Shown here in pieces: positions 16,774 through 24,617 of a DNA stretch of 64,000 nucleotides. Below the pieces are notes generated by a model. It saw only the letters and a list, made by a program, of their open reading frames with translations, made no database searches and was not told the DNA's origin. Source of the stretch: Tibeticola sediminis. Lineage in GTDB: Bacteria; Pseudomonadota; Gammaproteobacteria; Burkholderiales; Burkholderiaceae_C. How positions within the stretch are numbered: the first letter of the stretch is position 1; each line of letters opens with the position of its first letter. The position numbers and the translations under genes are program-made. Where the stretch lies: the NCBI RefSeq assembly GCF_003843835.1, contig NZ_RKQL01000003.1:62001-126000 (forward strand), read 5' to 3'.

Positions 16774-17529
16774 TCACGGCAGCGCATCCCACACCAGCTT
16801 GACCCCGGTGAGCGCCATGCCCGCGAGCACGAGGCGGTAGAACAGTGCCGCGTCGATGCGCCGCGCAATCCGCACCCCGGCCCACACGCCCAAGGGCGCG
16901 AACGGCAGCAGCACCAGCGCGGTCGAGAGCAAGCGCGCGTCAAACAGACCCAGCATCGCGTATGGAACCCATTTCGAAAGGTTGATGACGAAAAAGAAGA
17001 AAGCCATCGTCCCGGTGAAGCGCACGGGCGAGAGCTTGAGCGGAATGACGTAGGCATTGATTGGCGGCCCGCCCGCGTGGGCGATGAAGCTCGTGAAGCC
17101 CGAGGTCGCTGCCAACAGCGCGCCCACCCAACGCGGCGGCGGGGGCTGCCGCGGCCGCGGCGGGAACAACAGCCGCTGCGCGACGAACACCAGCGTCGCC
17201 ACGCCCACGATGCCGGCGACCCAACGAGGCGACAGCCCTTGAAACAACATGGCGCCGACGACGATTCCCAAGAGGCCAAACGGCAGCAGAAAGCGCAGGA
17301 GCTTTGCGTCGAAGTCTTTGCGGAATGCCGCCATGCCCAACAGATCCATGACCAGCAGTACCGGCATCAACATCGCCGCGGCCTCGGGCACGGTCACGAC
17401 CAGGGCCATCATCGGCACCGCCAGCGAACCAAAGCCCGCGCCAAAGCCGCTCTTGCTGAGGCCCAGCAGCAACACCGCCGGGATGGAGAAAGCGTAGAAC
17501 ACGGGATCAGTGATGGGTTGGAACGGCAT
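16774..17529 (-). CDS. TauE/SafE family membrane transporter
   Basis: TauE/SafE proteins are eight-helix inner-membrane permeases linked to export of sulfite, sulfoacetate or other organosulfonates. The 251-residue product shows the family opening LLLGLSKSGFGAGFGSLAVP and the mid-protein GFTSFIAHAGGPPINAY. In this sulfur oxidiser, sulfite export is an attractive role, but the gene lies 8 kb from the sox genes and is not visibly co-regulated. ATG 17529 is chosen as longer frames look random. Confidence 0.88.
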   Translation of the reverse strand: MPFQPITDPVFYAFSIPAVLLLGLSKSGFGAGFGSLAVPMMALVVTVPEAAAMLMPVLLVMDLLGMAAFRKDFDAKLLRFLLPFGLLGIVVGAMLFQGLSPRWVAGIVGVATLVFVAQRLLFPPRPRQPPPPRWVGALLAATSGFTSFIAHAGGPPINAYVIPLKLSPVRFTGTMAFFFFVINLSKWVPYAMLGLFDARLLSTALVLLPFAPLGVWAGVRIARRIDAALFYRLVLAGMALTGVKLVWDALP

Positions 17530-17633
17530 CCGAGGGCCTGTCAGCAGGGGGCGGGTTTCTGGAACGCGACGATACACGCGACCGCCCGGGGTCGTCGGCT
17601 CGGCCGCGGCGGGCCAGCGGCGACAATCGCACC

Positions 17634-18275
17634 ATGAATCCGAACCTCCAACATTGGGGCGAAGAGCTGCGCCTGCTGGTGGAATGGCTGGCGACGGCGG
17701 CGTTTGCGCTCTCGGGCATCCTCGAAGCCGCCCGCAAGCGACTCGACGCGGTGGGCGTGTGCGTGGTGGCTTTCCTCGCGGCCTTTGGCGGCGGGACGCT
17801 GCGCGACCTGCTGCTCGACCAGCGACCGTTTTTCTGGGTGGCCCATGTCGAGGTGCTGTGGGCGGTGCTGGCGCTGGCCGTTGCAGCCATGCTGTGGCTG
17901 CGCCACCAACATCTGGAACCCACCGAACGCGCGATCCAGTGGCCCGACGCACTGGGCCTGGGGCTGTTCACCGCGGCGGGCACGCACCGCGCGCTGCTCG
18001 AAGGCATGCCCGCGCTCGTCGCCGTGCTCATGGGCGTGCTGACCGCCGTTTTTGGCGGCGTACTGCGCGACGTGGTCTGCAACGAAATCCCGACCGCCTT
18101 CCGCGACCACCGGCCGTATGCCGTGTGCGCGTTCGCCGGCGGCTGGGTCTATGTGGGGCTGTGGCGCTCCGATGCGCCCGGCTGGGCCGCCTTGACGGCC
18201 TGCGTGCTGGTCACGGCAGGCCTGCGCGGCCTCGCCCTGTGGCGCAACTGGCGGCTGCCGCAGTGGCAGCCTTGA
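17634..18275 (+). CDS. TRIC-like (UPF0126/YadS) membrane protein
   Basis: The 213-residue inner-membrane protein has six to seven helices in two related halves, each with the family glycine motif: FLAAFGGGTLRDLLLDQ in the first and VLTAVFGGVLRDVVCNEIP in the second. Prokaryotic homologues form trimeric cation channels. The ATG is preceded by GACAAT at 17622-17627 with a 6-nt gap and has no ribosome site. It converges on the thiolase gene with 35 nt between stops. Confidence 0.88.
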   Translation: MNPNLQHWGEELRLLVEWLATAAFALSGILEAARKRLDAVGVCVVAFLAAFGGGTLRDLLLDQRPFFWVAHVEVLWAVLALAVAAMLWLRHQHLEPTERAIQWPDALGLGLFTAAGTHRALLEGMPALVAVLMGVLTAVFGGVLRDVVCNEIPTAFRDHRPYAVCAFAGGWVYVGLWRSDAPGWAALTACVLVTAGLRGLALWRNWRLPQWQP

Positions 18276-18310
18276 GGCCAGGCTGATGACGGCCCGCGCC
18301 CGGCCGTCCC

Positions 18311-19513
18311 TCACACCCGCTCGAGCACCACCGCAATCCCCTGCCCCACGCCGATGCACATGGTGCACAGCGCGTAGCGGCCGCCAGTGGCGTGCAAGCG
18401 GTTGACCGCCGTCGTCGCCAGCCGCGCGCCGCTCGCCCCCAGCGGGTGACCGAGCGCAATCGCCCCACCCCAGGCATTGACGCGGGCGTCGTCGTCGGCC
18501 AGGCCCAACAGGCGCAGCACGGCGAGCCCCTGCGCGGCGAAGGCTTCGTTGAGTTCAATGACGTCGATCTGGTCGAGCGTGAGCCCGGTGAGTGCCAGCA
18601 CCTTCTGCGTGGCCGGCGCCGGCCCGATGCCCATGATGCGCGGCGGCACACCCGCACAGGCCATGCCGACCACCCGCGCCTTCGGGCTCAGGCCGTACCG
18701 GGCCGCCGTGGCTTCGTCGGCCAGCAGGAGCGCACAGGCGCCGTCGTTGACGCCGCTGGCATTGCCCGCCGTCACCGTGCCATCGGGCCGCACCACCCCC
18801 TTGAGTCGGGCCAGCGCCTCGAGGCTGGTTTCCCGCGGATGTTCATCGGTGTCGACCACGACCGCGTCGCCCTTTTTCTGCGGAATCGTCACGGGACAGA
18901 TTTCGCGCGCCAAGTGCCCGGCTTTTTGCGCTGCGACCGCCTTGAGTTGGCTCGCCAAGGCCATGCGGTCCTGCGCCTCGCGCTCGATGCCAAACTCGGC
19001 GGCGACGTTCTCGGCCGTCTCGGGCATCGAGTCGACGCCGTATTTTTCCTTCATCAAGCGGTTCACGAAACGCCAGCCGATGGTGGTGTCGTAAATGGCT
19101 GCGGCGCGACTGAACGCCGCTTCGGCCTTGGGCATCACGAAGGGCGCGCGGCTCATGCTCTCCACGCCGCCGGCGATCATCAGGCTGGCTTCGCCCGCGC
19201 GGATGGCCCGTGCGGCGGTCCCGAGTGCGTCGAGCCCCGAGCCACACAGGCGGTTGATGGTGGCACCAGGCACCTCGGGCGGCAAGCCCGCGAGCAGGCT
19301 GGCCATGCGCGCGACGTTGCGGTTGTCTTCGCCGGCTTGATTGGCGCAGCCGTAGAGCACATCGCTGACGGCCTGCCAGTCGACTTTCGGATTGCGCGCC
19401 ATCAAGGCCTGGATGGGAATGGCACCGAGATCGTCGGTGCGCACGCTGCTGAGCGCGCCGCCATAGCGGCCGATGGGGGTGCGGATGGCGTCGCAGATGT
19501 ACGCAGTGTTCAT
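18311..19513 (-). CDS. pcaF: 3-oxoadipyl-CoA thiolase / acetyl-CoA acyltransferase
   Basis: The 400-residue thiolase closely follows PcaF, which splits beta-ketoadipyl-CoA to succinyl-CoA and acetyl-CoA at the end of the beta-ketoadipate pathway. The acyl-accepting Cys is in NRLCGSGLDALGTA, the catalytic His in GGAIALGHPLGASGAR, and the second Cys in CTMCIGVGQG. AYICDAIRTPIGRYGGALS is a PcaF-like start. CGGAGGAG lies 5 nt before ATG 19513, fixing the start. No other pca genes are present, so a general thiolase role is possible. Confidence 0.9.
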   Translation of the reverse strand: MNTAYICDAIRTPIGRYGGALSSVRTDDLGAIPIQALMARNPKVDWQAVSDVLYGCANQAGEDNRNVARMASLLAGLPPEVPGATINRLCGSGLDALGTAARAIRAGEASLMIAGGVESMSRAPFVMPKAEAAFSRAAAIYDTTIGWRFVNRLMKEKYGVDSMPETAENVAAEFGIEREAQDRMALASQLKAVAAQKAGHLAREICPVTIPQKKGDAVVVDTDEHPRETSLEALARLKGVVRPDGTVTAGNASGVNDGACALLLADEATAARYGLSPKARVVGMACAGVPPRIMGIGPAPATQKVLALTGLTLDQIDVIELNEAFAAQGLAVLRLLGLADDDARVNAWGGAIALGHPLGASGARLATTAVNRLHATGGRYALCTMCIGVGQGIAVVLERV

Positions 19514-19591
19514 AAGGTCTCCTCCGGTCGTCAGATCCCGCAACTGTACCCGCGCCACGCCGTAGCCCGACGCTGCGCGACAATCGCAGCC

Positions 19592-20029
19592 ATGCTGATT
19601 CAACCCTCCCAGGCCGATGTGCGGCGCTTTTTTTGCGGGGTCTATGCCAAACAACGCTCGGGCGAGCCGATGGAAGCCATTGAGACGCTGGCGGGGCTGT
19701 GGATCGATGAACACCCCGAATACCACGCGACGCTCGCCGATGTCGATGCCGCTCTCGCCGCCATGCACGACGCCAACCCCGCGCGCGAGAACCCCTTTTT
19801 GCATCTATCCATGCACCTGTCGATCAGCGAACAGTGCAGCATCGACCAGCCGCGCGGCATCCGCCAGGCGGTCGAACTGCTGGCAGCGCGCCGCGGCAGC
19901 CTGCATGAAGCGCACCACGAGGTCATGGACTGCCTCGGCCGCATGATCTGGGAAAGCCAACGCGCCGGGCGCATGCCCGACGGCGCAGCCTATGTGGATT
20001 GCGTGCAACGGCGTGCCACGGCGGACTGA
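19592..20029 (+). CDS. DUF1841 family protein
   Basis: The 145-residue soluble protein matches DUF1841: it begins PSQADVRRFFCGVYAKQRSG and has a His-rich helical C-terminus, with HLSMHLSISEQCSIDQPRG and HEAHHEVMDCLGRMIWESQR. The clustered His, Glu and Asp residues suggest metal binding, but no function is known to me. ATG 19592 is preceded by GACAAT at 19579-19584 with a 7-nt gap. Its stop codon overlaps the first base of an inverted-repeat element. Confidence 0.85.
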   Translation: MLIQPSQADVRRFFCGVYAKQRSGEPMEAIETLAGLWIDEHPEYHATLADVDAALAAMHDANPARENPFLHLSMHLSISEQCSIDQPRGIRQAVELLAARRGSLHEAHHEVMDCLGRMIWESQRAGRMPDGAAYVDCVQRRATAD

Positions 20030-20197
20030 ACCTAAATCCGGCAGTTGACCGCTTCTCGTGAAAAGAAGGTATTGATGTTTCAACAATCTTCGGTGCGGCG
20101 GCCGTTCACCATTTGGGTGAGCGCTGCGCACCCGTTCGAGTCGCCCTCGGGCGCGGGGGCGACCCGCCCGGGTGCGCCCAACTGCCGGATTTAGGTT
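20029..20197. mobile_element. 169-bp MITE-like element with perfect 19-bp terminal inverted repeats
   Basis: AACCTAAATCCGGCAGTTG at 20029-20047 is repeated exactly in inverse orientation at 20179-20197. The 131 bases between carry no open frame of note and several short GC-rich palindromes. The left end overlaps the DUF1841 stop codon. I see no flanking target duplication. The layout fits a non-autonomous element mobilised in trans, although a large structured RNA or intergenic palindrome is an alternative. Confidence 0.6.
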
Positions 20198-20210
20198 GAA
20201 GCGGTTTATG

Positions 20211-20270
20211 CTACGTTTTCAATAGCGCATAACGCCCAATTCACGCCGGCGTTCTGGCGTTTTCGTTCGC
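20211..20270 (+). repeat. Dispersed repeat copy d
   Basis: It reads TTTTCAATAGCGCATAACGC, then CCAATTCACGCCGGCGTTC and a T-rich end. It lies 14 nt beyond the inverted-repeat element. With that element and the following terminator it fills the 305-nt gap between DUF1841 and the cytochrome c4 gene. Confidence 0.75.
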
Positions 20271-20289
20271 AAACCCACCGACAGGGCAC

Positions 20290-20319
20290 AAAAAAACCCG
20301 CGGCGGCGGGTTTTTTTTT
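20290..20319. terminator. Bidirectional terminator 3' of cytochrome c4 gene
   Basis: A run of A, then CCCGC, a short loop and GCGGG followed by nine T form a strong stem with A/T flanks. It ends the minus-strand cytochrome c4 transcript and would also stop transcription from the DUF1841 side. Confidence 0.88.
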
Positions 20320-20334
20320 ACTGGCGCACGCCGA

Positions 20335-21003
20335 TCAGCGGCGGAAGCGCGGCTCGGGCTGGGTCTTGAGTTCGCCGTCGAGCTTGCTGATGTAGCCGGC
20401 GAGCGCCTTGAGTTCGCCCAACTCGAACTGCTTGGCAATGCCGCCCATGATGGCGTTGCTCCGACCCCAGGTGGCATGGGTGTCGTCCTTGTAGGACTTG
20501 AGCGCCACGTAGAGGTAGTCGGCCGGCTGGCCCGCGATCTTGGGATAGCTCGGGTCGATGGGCTTGGAGAGATTCGCGCCGTGGCAAGACGCGCACGCCC
20601 CCTTGGCCAGCAATTCCGCCACCTTCGCGTCGGGCTGAACGCGAGGCTGTTCCGGCGCAGTGGGGAACGGAGCGCCGTTCTTCGCGTAGAAGGCTGCCAG
20701 GTCGGCCATGTCCTGCTCGGTGAGGCTGGCCGCAATGCCGCGCATCGTCGGGTTGTGGCGCTCGCCCTTTTGGTAAGCGCGCAGCGCAGCCTCGATGTAC
20801 TTGGCATTCTGGCCCGAAATCATGGGCACGCGGTAGACCTCGGGGAAGGTGGCTTTGTAGCCGACAATCCCGTGGCAGCCGATGCACATTTCGGCTTTCT
20901 TCGCGCCGGCTTCGGCGTTGCCGGAAACCTCTTGGGCGTGGGCTGAAAAAGACGTCACGAACGCGACAGAGAGGGCGGCTACCGAAGTCAGCAGAAGGTT
21001 CAT
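20335..21003 (-). CDS. Diheme cytochrome c4-type protein
   Basis: A 22-residue signal peptide (ends SFSAHAQ) sends this 222-residue protein to the periplasm. Two cytochrome c domains follow, with heme motifs CIGCH and CASCH and distal Met residues in PTMRGIAASL and NAIMGGIAKQ. This is the cytochrome c4 layout; such proteins carry electrons to terminal oxidases including cbb3 and caa3. A TATAAT -10 on the minus strand (21053-21048) overlaps a perfect Fnr box, suggesting control by oxygen or redox state. Confidence 0.93.
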   Translation of the reverse strand: MNLLLTSVAALSVAFVTSFSAHAQEVSGNAEAGAKKAEMCIGCHGIVGYKATFPEVYRVPMISGQNAKYIEAALRAYQKGERHNPTMRGIAASLTEQDMADLAAFYAKNGAPFPTAPEQPRVQPDAKVAELLAKGACASCHGANLSKPIDPSYPKIAGQPADYLYVALKSYKDDTHATWGRSNAIMGGIAKQFELGELKALAGYISKLDGELKTQPEPRFRR

Positions 21004-21027
21004 TTTGCGCGCAGAATCGTTCGAGGT

Positions 21028-21053
21028 TTGATAAATATCAACGCTGGATTATA
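21028..21053 (-). promoter_or_regulatory. Perfect Fnr box overlapping the cytochrome c4 promoter
   Basis: TTGATAAATATCAA at 21028-21041 matches the Fnr consensus TTGAT-N4-ATCAA exactly. A perfect TATAAT on the minus strand occupies 21053-21048, so transcription of the cytochrome c4 gene would begin near 21041, inside the box. Bound there, an Fnr-family protein would block this promoter. The divergent moxR start is 70 bp away. Confidence 0.7.
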
Positions 21054-21110
21054 TCGACCGACTCACGCGCTTCGGCATCCGCGTTTTCCACTACGACACC
21101 GCTTGCATCC

Positions 21111-21953
21111 ATGAAATTCAAAGGCAGTTCCAACTACGTCGCCACGCAAGACCTCATGCTGGCCGTCAACGCCGCCATCACGCTCAAGCGCCCGCTGCTG
21201 GTCAAGGGCGAGCCCGGCACCGGCAAGACCATGCTGGCCGAGGAAGTCGCCGCTGCGCTGAACCTGCCGCTGCTGCAGTGGCACATCAAGAGCACGACCA
21301 AAGCCCAGCAAGGGCTCTACGAATACGACGCCGTGAGCCGCCTGCGCGACAGCCAACTCGGCGACGAGCGGGTGAAAGACATCCACAACTACATCGTCAA
21401 GGGCGTGCTTTGGCAGGCCTTCGTGTCCGAGCAGCCGGTGGCCCTCTTGATCGACGAGATCGACAAAGCCGACATCGAATTCCCGAACGACCTCCTGCGC
21501 GAACTCGACCGCATGGAGTTTTACTGTTACGAGACCCGCGAGATGATCCGCGCCCGGCACCGCCCGCTGGTGTTCATCACCTCGAACAACGAAAAAGAGC
21601 TGCCCGACGCCTTCCTGCGCCGCTGCTTCTTCCACTACATCAAGTTCCCCGACGCCGACACCATGCGGCAAATCGTCGACGTGCACTTCCCTGGCCTCAA
21701 GCGCGAACTGCTCACCGCCGCCATGAAGACCTTCTACGACGTGCGCAACCTGCCCGGCCTGAAGAAAAAACCCTCGACCAGCGAACTGCTCGATTGGCTC
21801 AAGCTGCTGGTGGCCGAGGACATTCCGACCGAAGCCCTGCACAGCGCCGACGGCAAGGTCAGCGTGCCGCCGCTGGTGGGCGCTTTGCTCAAGAACGAGC
21901 AGGACGTCACGTTGTTCGAGAAACTCGTGTTCATGAACCAGAGGAACCGATGA
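21111..21953 (+). CDS. MoxR-family AAA+ ATPase
   Basis: MoxR ATPases are cytoplasmic chaperone-like machines that work with von Willebrand A (VWA) proteins to activate metal enzymes or insert cofactors. The 280-residue product has Walker A GEPGTGKT (about residues 36-43), Walker B ALLIDEIDKAD, sensor 1 PLVFITSNNEKELPDAF and the arginine finger region RRCFFHYIKFP. Its stop overlaps the start of a GNAT gene (ATGA), which is followed after 1 nt by a VWA gene, so the three are translationally coupled. A ribosome site is not obvious at ATG 21111. Confidence 0.93.
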   Translation: MKFKGSSNYVATQDLMLAVNAAITLKRPLLVKGEPGTGKTMLAEEVAAALNLPLLQWHIKSTTKAQQGLYEYDAVSRLRDSQLGDERVKDIHNYIVKGVLWQAFVSEQPVALLIDEIDKADIEFPNDLLRELDRMEFYCYETREMIRARHRPLVFITSNNEKELPDAFLRRCFFHYIKFPDADTMRQIVDVHFPGLKRELLTAAMKTFYDVRNLPGLKKKPSTSELLDWLKLLVAEDIPTEALHSADGKVSVPPLVGALLKNEQDVTLFEKLVFMNQRNR

Positions 21954-22576
21954 GCGAGGGCACGAAGCGCTGGGTCGAGCCGGTGGTGCTGTGCGACCGC
22001 GGCATCCGCCTCGAGCCGCTCGAGCGGGCGCACGAAGCTGGTTTGCGCGCGGCCGCGGCCGACGGCGCGCTGTGGAACTTGCGCGTCACTTCGGTGCCTG
22101 AGCCGGAGCAGACCGCTGCCTACATCGAAACCGCCCTCGCCCAGCGCGCCGAAGGCAGCCGCCTTGCCTTCGCGGTGGTGGACGAGGCCAGCGGCCAGGT
22201 GCTCGGCAGCACGAGTTACCACGACATCCTGCCGGCCGTGAAGCGGCTGGAAATCGGCTGGACCTGGTACGCGCAGCGGGTGCAGCGCACCCATGTCAAC
22301 ACGGTCTGCAAGCTGATGCTGATGCAGCACGCCTTCGAAACGCTGGGCGCGCGCATCGTCGGCTGGCGCACCGACAACTTCAACTTCGCCTCGCAGCGCG
22401 CCATCGAGCGCCTGGGCGCGAAGAAGGACGGCGTGATCCGCGGCCAGGCCCTGCGGCGCGACGGCACCATCCGCGACACCGTCATGTACAGCCTGAGCGC
22501 ATTCGAATGGCCCGAATCGCGCGCCCAGCTGCTCGACCGGCTGCGCCGCCACGACGCCGCTGCCCGGGAGTCCTGA
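21950..22576 (+). CDS. GNAT-family N-acetyltransferase (RimJ/RimL-like)
   Basis: The 208-residue product follows the RimJ/RimL-type GNAT pattern: an N-terminal RLEPLERAHEAGLRAAAADG, the central strand region RLEIGWTWYAQRVQRTHVNT that borders the acetyl-CoA site, and NFASQRAIERLGAKKDGVIRG, typical of the C-terminal half. Such enzymes acetylate protein N-termini or antibiotics. Being coupled to MoxR by ATGA overlap and to the VWA gene by a 1-nt gap, it probably acts with them, perhaps on the same client. No substrate can be named. Confidence 0.88.
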   Translation: MSEGTKRWVEPVVLCDRGIRLEPLERAHEAGLRAAAADGALWNLRVTSVPEPEQTAAYIETALAQRAEGSRLAFAVVDEASGQVLGSTSYHDILPAVKRLEIGWTWYAQRVQRTHVNTVCKLMLMQHAFETLGARIVGWRTDNFNFASQRAIERLGAKKDGVIRGQALRRDGTIRDTVMYSLSAFEWPESRAQLLDRLRRHDAAARES

Positions 22577-22577
22577 C

Positions 22578-23765
22578 ATGCTCATCGACTTCTTCTACAC
22601 CTTGCGTGCCGCCAAGCTGCCCGTCTCGGTCAAGGAATTCTTGACCCTGCTCGAGGCCTTGCAGGCCGACGTGGTCGGCCCGCGCACCGAGGACGCCTGC
22701 AGCCTCGACGACTTTTATTACCTCGCGCGTGCCACGCTCGTCAAAGACGAGAAGCACTACGACAAGTTCGACCGTGCGTTCGCCGCCTACTTCAAGGGCG
22801 TCGAGCTGCTCACCGACTTCACCAAGGAGATCCCGCAGGACTGGCTGCGCAAGCTGCTCGAGCGCGAACTCTCACCCGAAGAGAAGGCCGCCATTGAGAA
22901 AATGGGCTGGGACGAGCTCATGGAGACGCTCAAAAAACGGCTCGAAGAGCAGAAAGAGCGGCACGAAGGCGGCAACAAGTGGATCGGCACCGGCGGCACC
23001 AGCCCCTTCGGCCACGGCGGCTACAACCCGCAAGGCATCCGCATCGGCGGCAAGGGCGGCAACAAGAGCGCGGTCAAGGTCTGGGACCAGCGCGCCTACC
23101 GGGACTACGACGACACGCAGGAGCTCGGCACCCGCAACATCAAGGTCGCCTTGCGCCGCCTGCGCAAGTTCGCCCGCGAAGGCCATGAGCTCGAGCTCGA
23201 CCTGCCCGACACCATCCGGGCCACCGCGGCGAACGCGGGTTATCTCGACCTCAAGATGATCCCCGAGCGGCACAACAACGTCAAAGTGCTGCTGCTCATG
23301 GATGTCGGCGGCACGATGGACGAGCACATCGCGCGCGTCGAGGAACTGTTTTCCGCCGTCAAGAGCGAGTTCAAGCACCTCGAGTTCTATTACTTCCACA
23401 ACTGCGTCTACGACTTCCTGTGGAAGAACAACCGCCGGCGCTTCGCGGAGAAGTTCCCCACCTGGGACATCATCCGCAAGTACAACAAGGACTACAAACT
23501 CATCTTCGTCGGCGACGCGACGATGAGCCCTTATGAAATCCTGCAACCTGGCGGCAGCGTTGAATACAACAACGAAGAAGCCGGCGCCGAGTGGCTGCAG
23601 CGGCTCACCCACGCCTTCCCCAAATTCGCCTGGATCAATCCCGAACCGCAAGGCGTCTGGGAATACCGCCAGAGCATCGCCATCATCCGCCAACTCATGG
23701 GCAACCGCATGTACCCGCTGACCCTCAAAGGACTCGAAGAGGCCATGCGGCTGCTGAGTAAATGA
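22578..23765 (+). CDS. VWA-domain protein partner of MoxR
   Basis: The 395-residue product has an N-terminal helical part (LIDFFYTLRAAKLPVSVKEF), a Gly-rich linker (about 130-160, GTGGTSPFGHGGYNPQG) and a C-terminal VWA domain. The metal-ion-dependent adhesion site, normally DxSxS, reads DVGGTMDEH, a variant seen in this MoxR-linked family; the later GDATMSPYEI supplies the distal ligand region. It resembles CoxE-type proteins. It is the third gene of a coupled triad; client unknown. Downstream, 25 nt separate it from the convergent hemerythrin gene. Confidence 0.9.
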   Translation: MLIDFFYTLRAAKLPVSVKEFLTLLEALQADVVGPRTEDACSLDDFYYLARATLVKDEKHYDKFDRAFAAYFKGVELLTDFTKEIPQDWLRKLLERELSPEEKAAIEKMGWDELMETLKKRLEEQKERHEGGNKWIGTGGTSPFGHGGYNPQGIRIGGKGGNKSAVKVWDQRAYRDYDDTQELGTRNIKVALRRLRKFAREGHELELDLPDTIRATAANAGYLDLKMIPERHNNVKVLLLMDVGGTMDEHIARVEELFSAVKSEFKHLEFYYFHNCVYDFLWKNNRRRFAEKFPTWDIIRKYNKDYKLIFVGDATMSPYEILQPGGSVEYNNEEAGAEWLQRLTHAFPKFAWINPEPQGVWEYRQSIAIIRQLMGNRMYPLTLKGLEEAMRLLSK

Positions 23766-23790
23766 AACTGGCCTCGGCTCGGAGCGGCAT

Positions 23791-24336
23791 TCAGCCGCGC
23801 CGTCGGTCTTGCATCTCCGCCCCCATGCGGGCCAACTCCGCGTCCGAAAACAGCGGCCTTGCCGCCGGATAGGCCGCTTGCTCTTCGAGCGCGACATGCG
23901 CGCGGTTCATCGCAATGAATGCAGCGGCATCGGCTCGGGCATCGGCGTCCAAGGGTGCTGGCGTCGGCGCGTGCACCCAGTCCTCGAGCCGCGCGCGCAG
24001 ACGCGGCCAGGCTTCGTTGAACCGGCGGTGCTCGGCCTGCAATTGCTGCACCACCTCGCGCAAACGCGCATCTCCCAGGGCCAGCAAGGCGGGGAACACA
24101 TGACGTTCCTCGTCCTCATGATGCTGCGGAGCCGCACGGTCGAAATAGCGCAGCACGTCCTTCGCCGCCGAACGCGAGGCCGCATCATGCCCCTGCGCGT
24201 CGATGTGTGCCACCAAACGCTCAAGCAGATCGAGCGAGCGCAACACCCGCTCGTGACAGCCCTCGAGCATGTCGAAGGGCGCATCGAAACCCGCGACGGG
24301 CGCGGCAAATCCCGGAAACGAAATCGTCGTATTCAT
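23791..24336 (-). CDS. Hemerythrin-like (HHE) domain protein
   Basis: The 181-residue protein is a four-helix HHE-domain protein with likely di-iron ligands in EGCHERVL, PQHHEDEERHVFPALL, QAEHRRFNEAW and NRAHVALEEQAAYP. Cytoplasmic relatives store or sense oxygen, nitric oxide or iron. ATG 24336 is preceded by GGAAGG nine bases upstream. It is transcribed towards the VWA gene and away from the tRNA. The fold is a strong call; the specific role is not evident. Confidence 0.88.
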   Translation of the reverse strand: MNTTISFPGFAAPVAGFDAPFDMLEGCHERVLRSLDLLERLVAHIDAQGHDAASRSAAKDVLRYFDRAAPQHHEDEERHVFPALLALGDARLREVVQQLQAEHRRFNEAWPRLRARLEDWVHAPTPAPLDADARADAAAFIAMNRAHVALEEQAAYPAARPLFSDAELARMGAEMQDRRRG

Positions 24337-24478
24337 GTTGAAGAGCCTTCCCAAAGCGGACGGACGCGGCCGCAATCACCCGAGACGCGCCGCAAGGAAG
24401 AGCATAGGCCCCAAACCCGCCCACTACAATCGCAACACCCTGCCGCGCGTAGGGGATGCATCGACATCCGACCCTCGG

Positions 24479-24553
24479 GCCGCCGTAGTTCAATGGATAG
24501 AACGGGGACCTCCTAAGTCTCAGATACAGGTTCGATTCCTGTCGGGGGCACCA
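24479..24553 (+). tRNA. tRNA-Arg (anticodon CCU)
   Basis: The 75-nt gene folds as a cloverleaf: D stem GTTC/GAAC, anticodon stem GGGAC/GTCTC with loop CTCCTAA (anticodon CCT at 24512-24514), T stem ACAGG/CCTGT with TTCGATT loop, and encoded CCA at 24551-24553. The acceptor arm has an unusual G-G opposition: position 4 (24482, G) faces position 69 (24546, G), where family members have a C-G pair. A TACAAT hexamer at 24425-24430 may be its -10. A strong terminator follows. Confidence 0.95.
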
Positions 24554-24558
24554 GCAAA

Positions 24559-24589
24559 AAAAAGCCGCCAGAGGGTCTGGCGGCTTTTT
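24559..24589. terminator. Bidirectional terminator between tRNA-Arg and soxB
   Basis: AAAAAGCCGCCAGA and TCTGGCGGCTTTTT form a perfect 14-bp stem around a 3-nt loop. It ends the tRNA transcript on the plus strand and the sox operon on the minus strand. Confidence 0.93.
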
Positions 24590-24617
24590 GGGGCAAGCGG
24601 CGCAACGCCGGCTGCGA

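Noticed and set aside
18392-20029. 545-codon plus-strand frame fusing antisense pcaF to DUF1841
   Set aside because: Only the last 145 codons make a recognisable protein; the rest is antisense to a well-supported thiolase.
24479-24553. tRNA-Arg as an attachment site for an integrated island
   Set aside because: I found no integrase gene and no second copy of the tRNA 3' end near 58 kb. The border coincidence is noted but integration is not supported.
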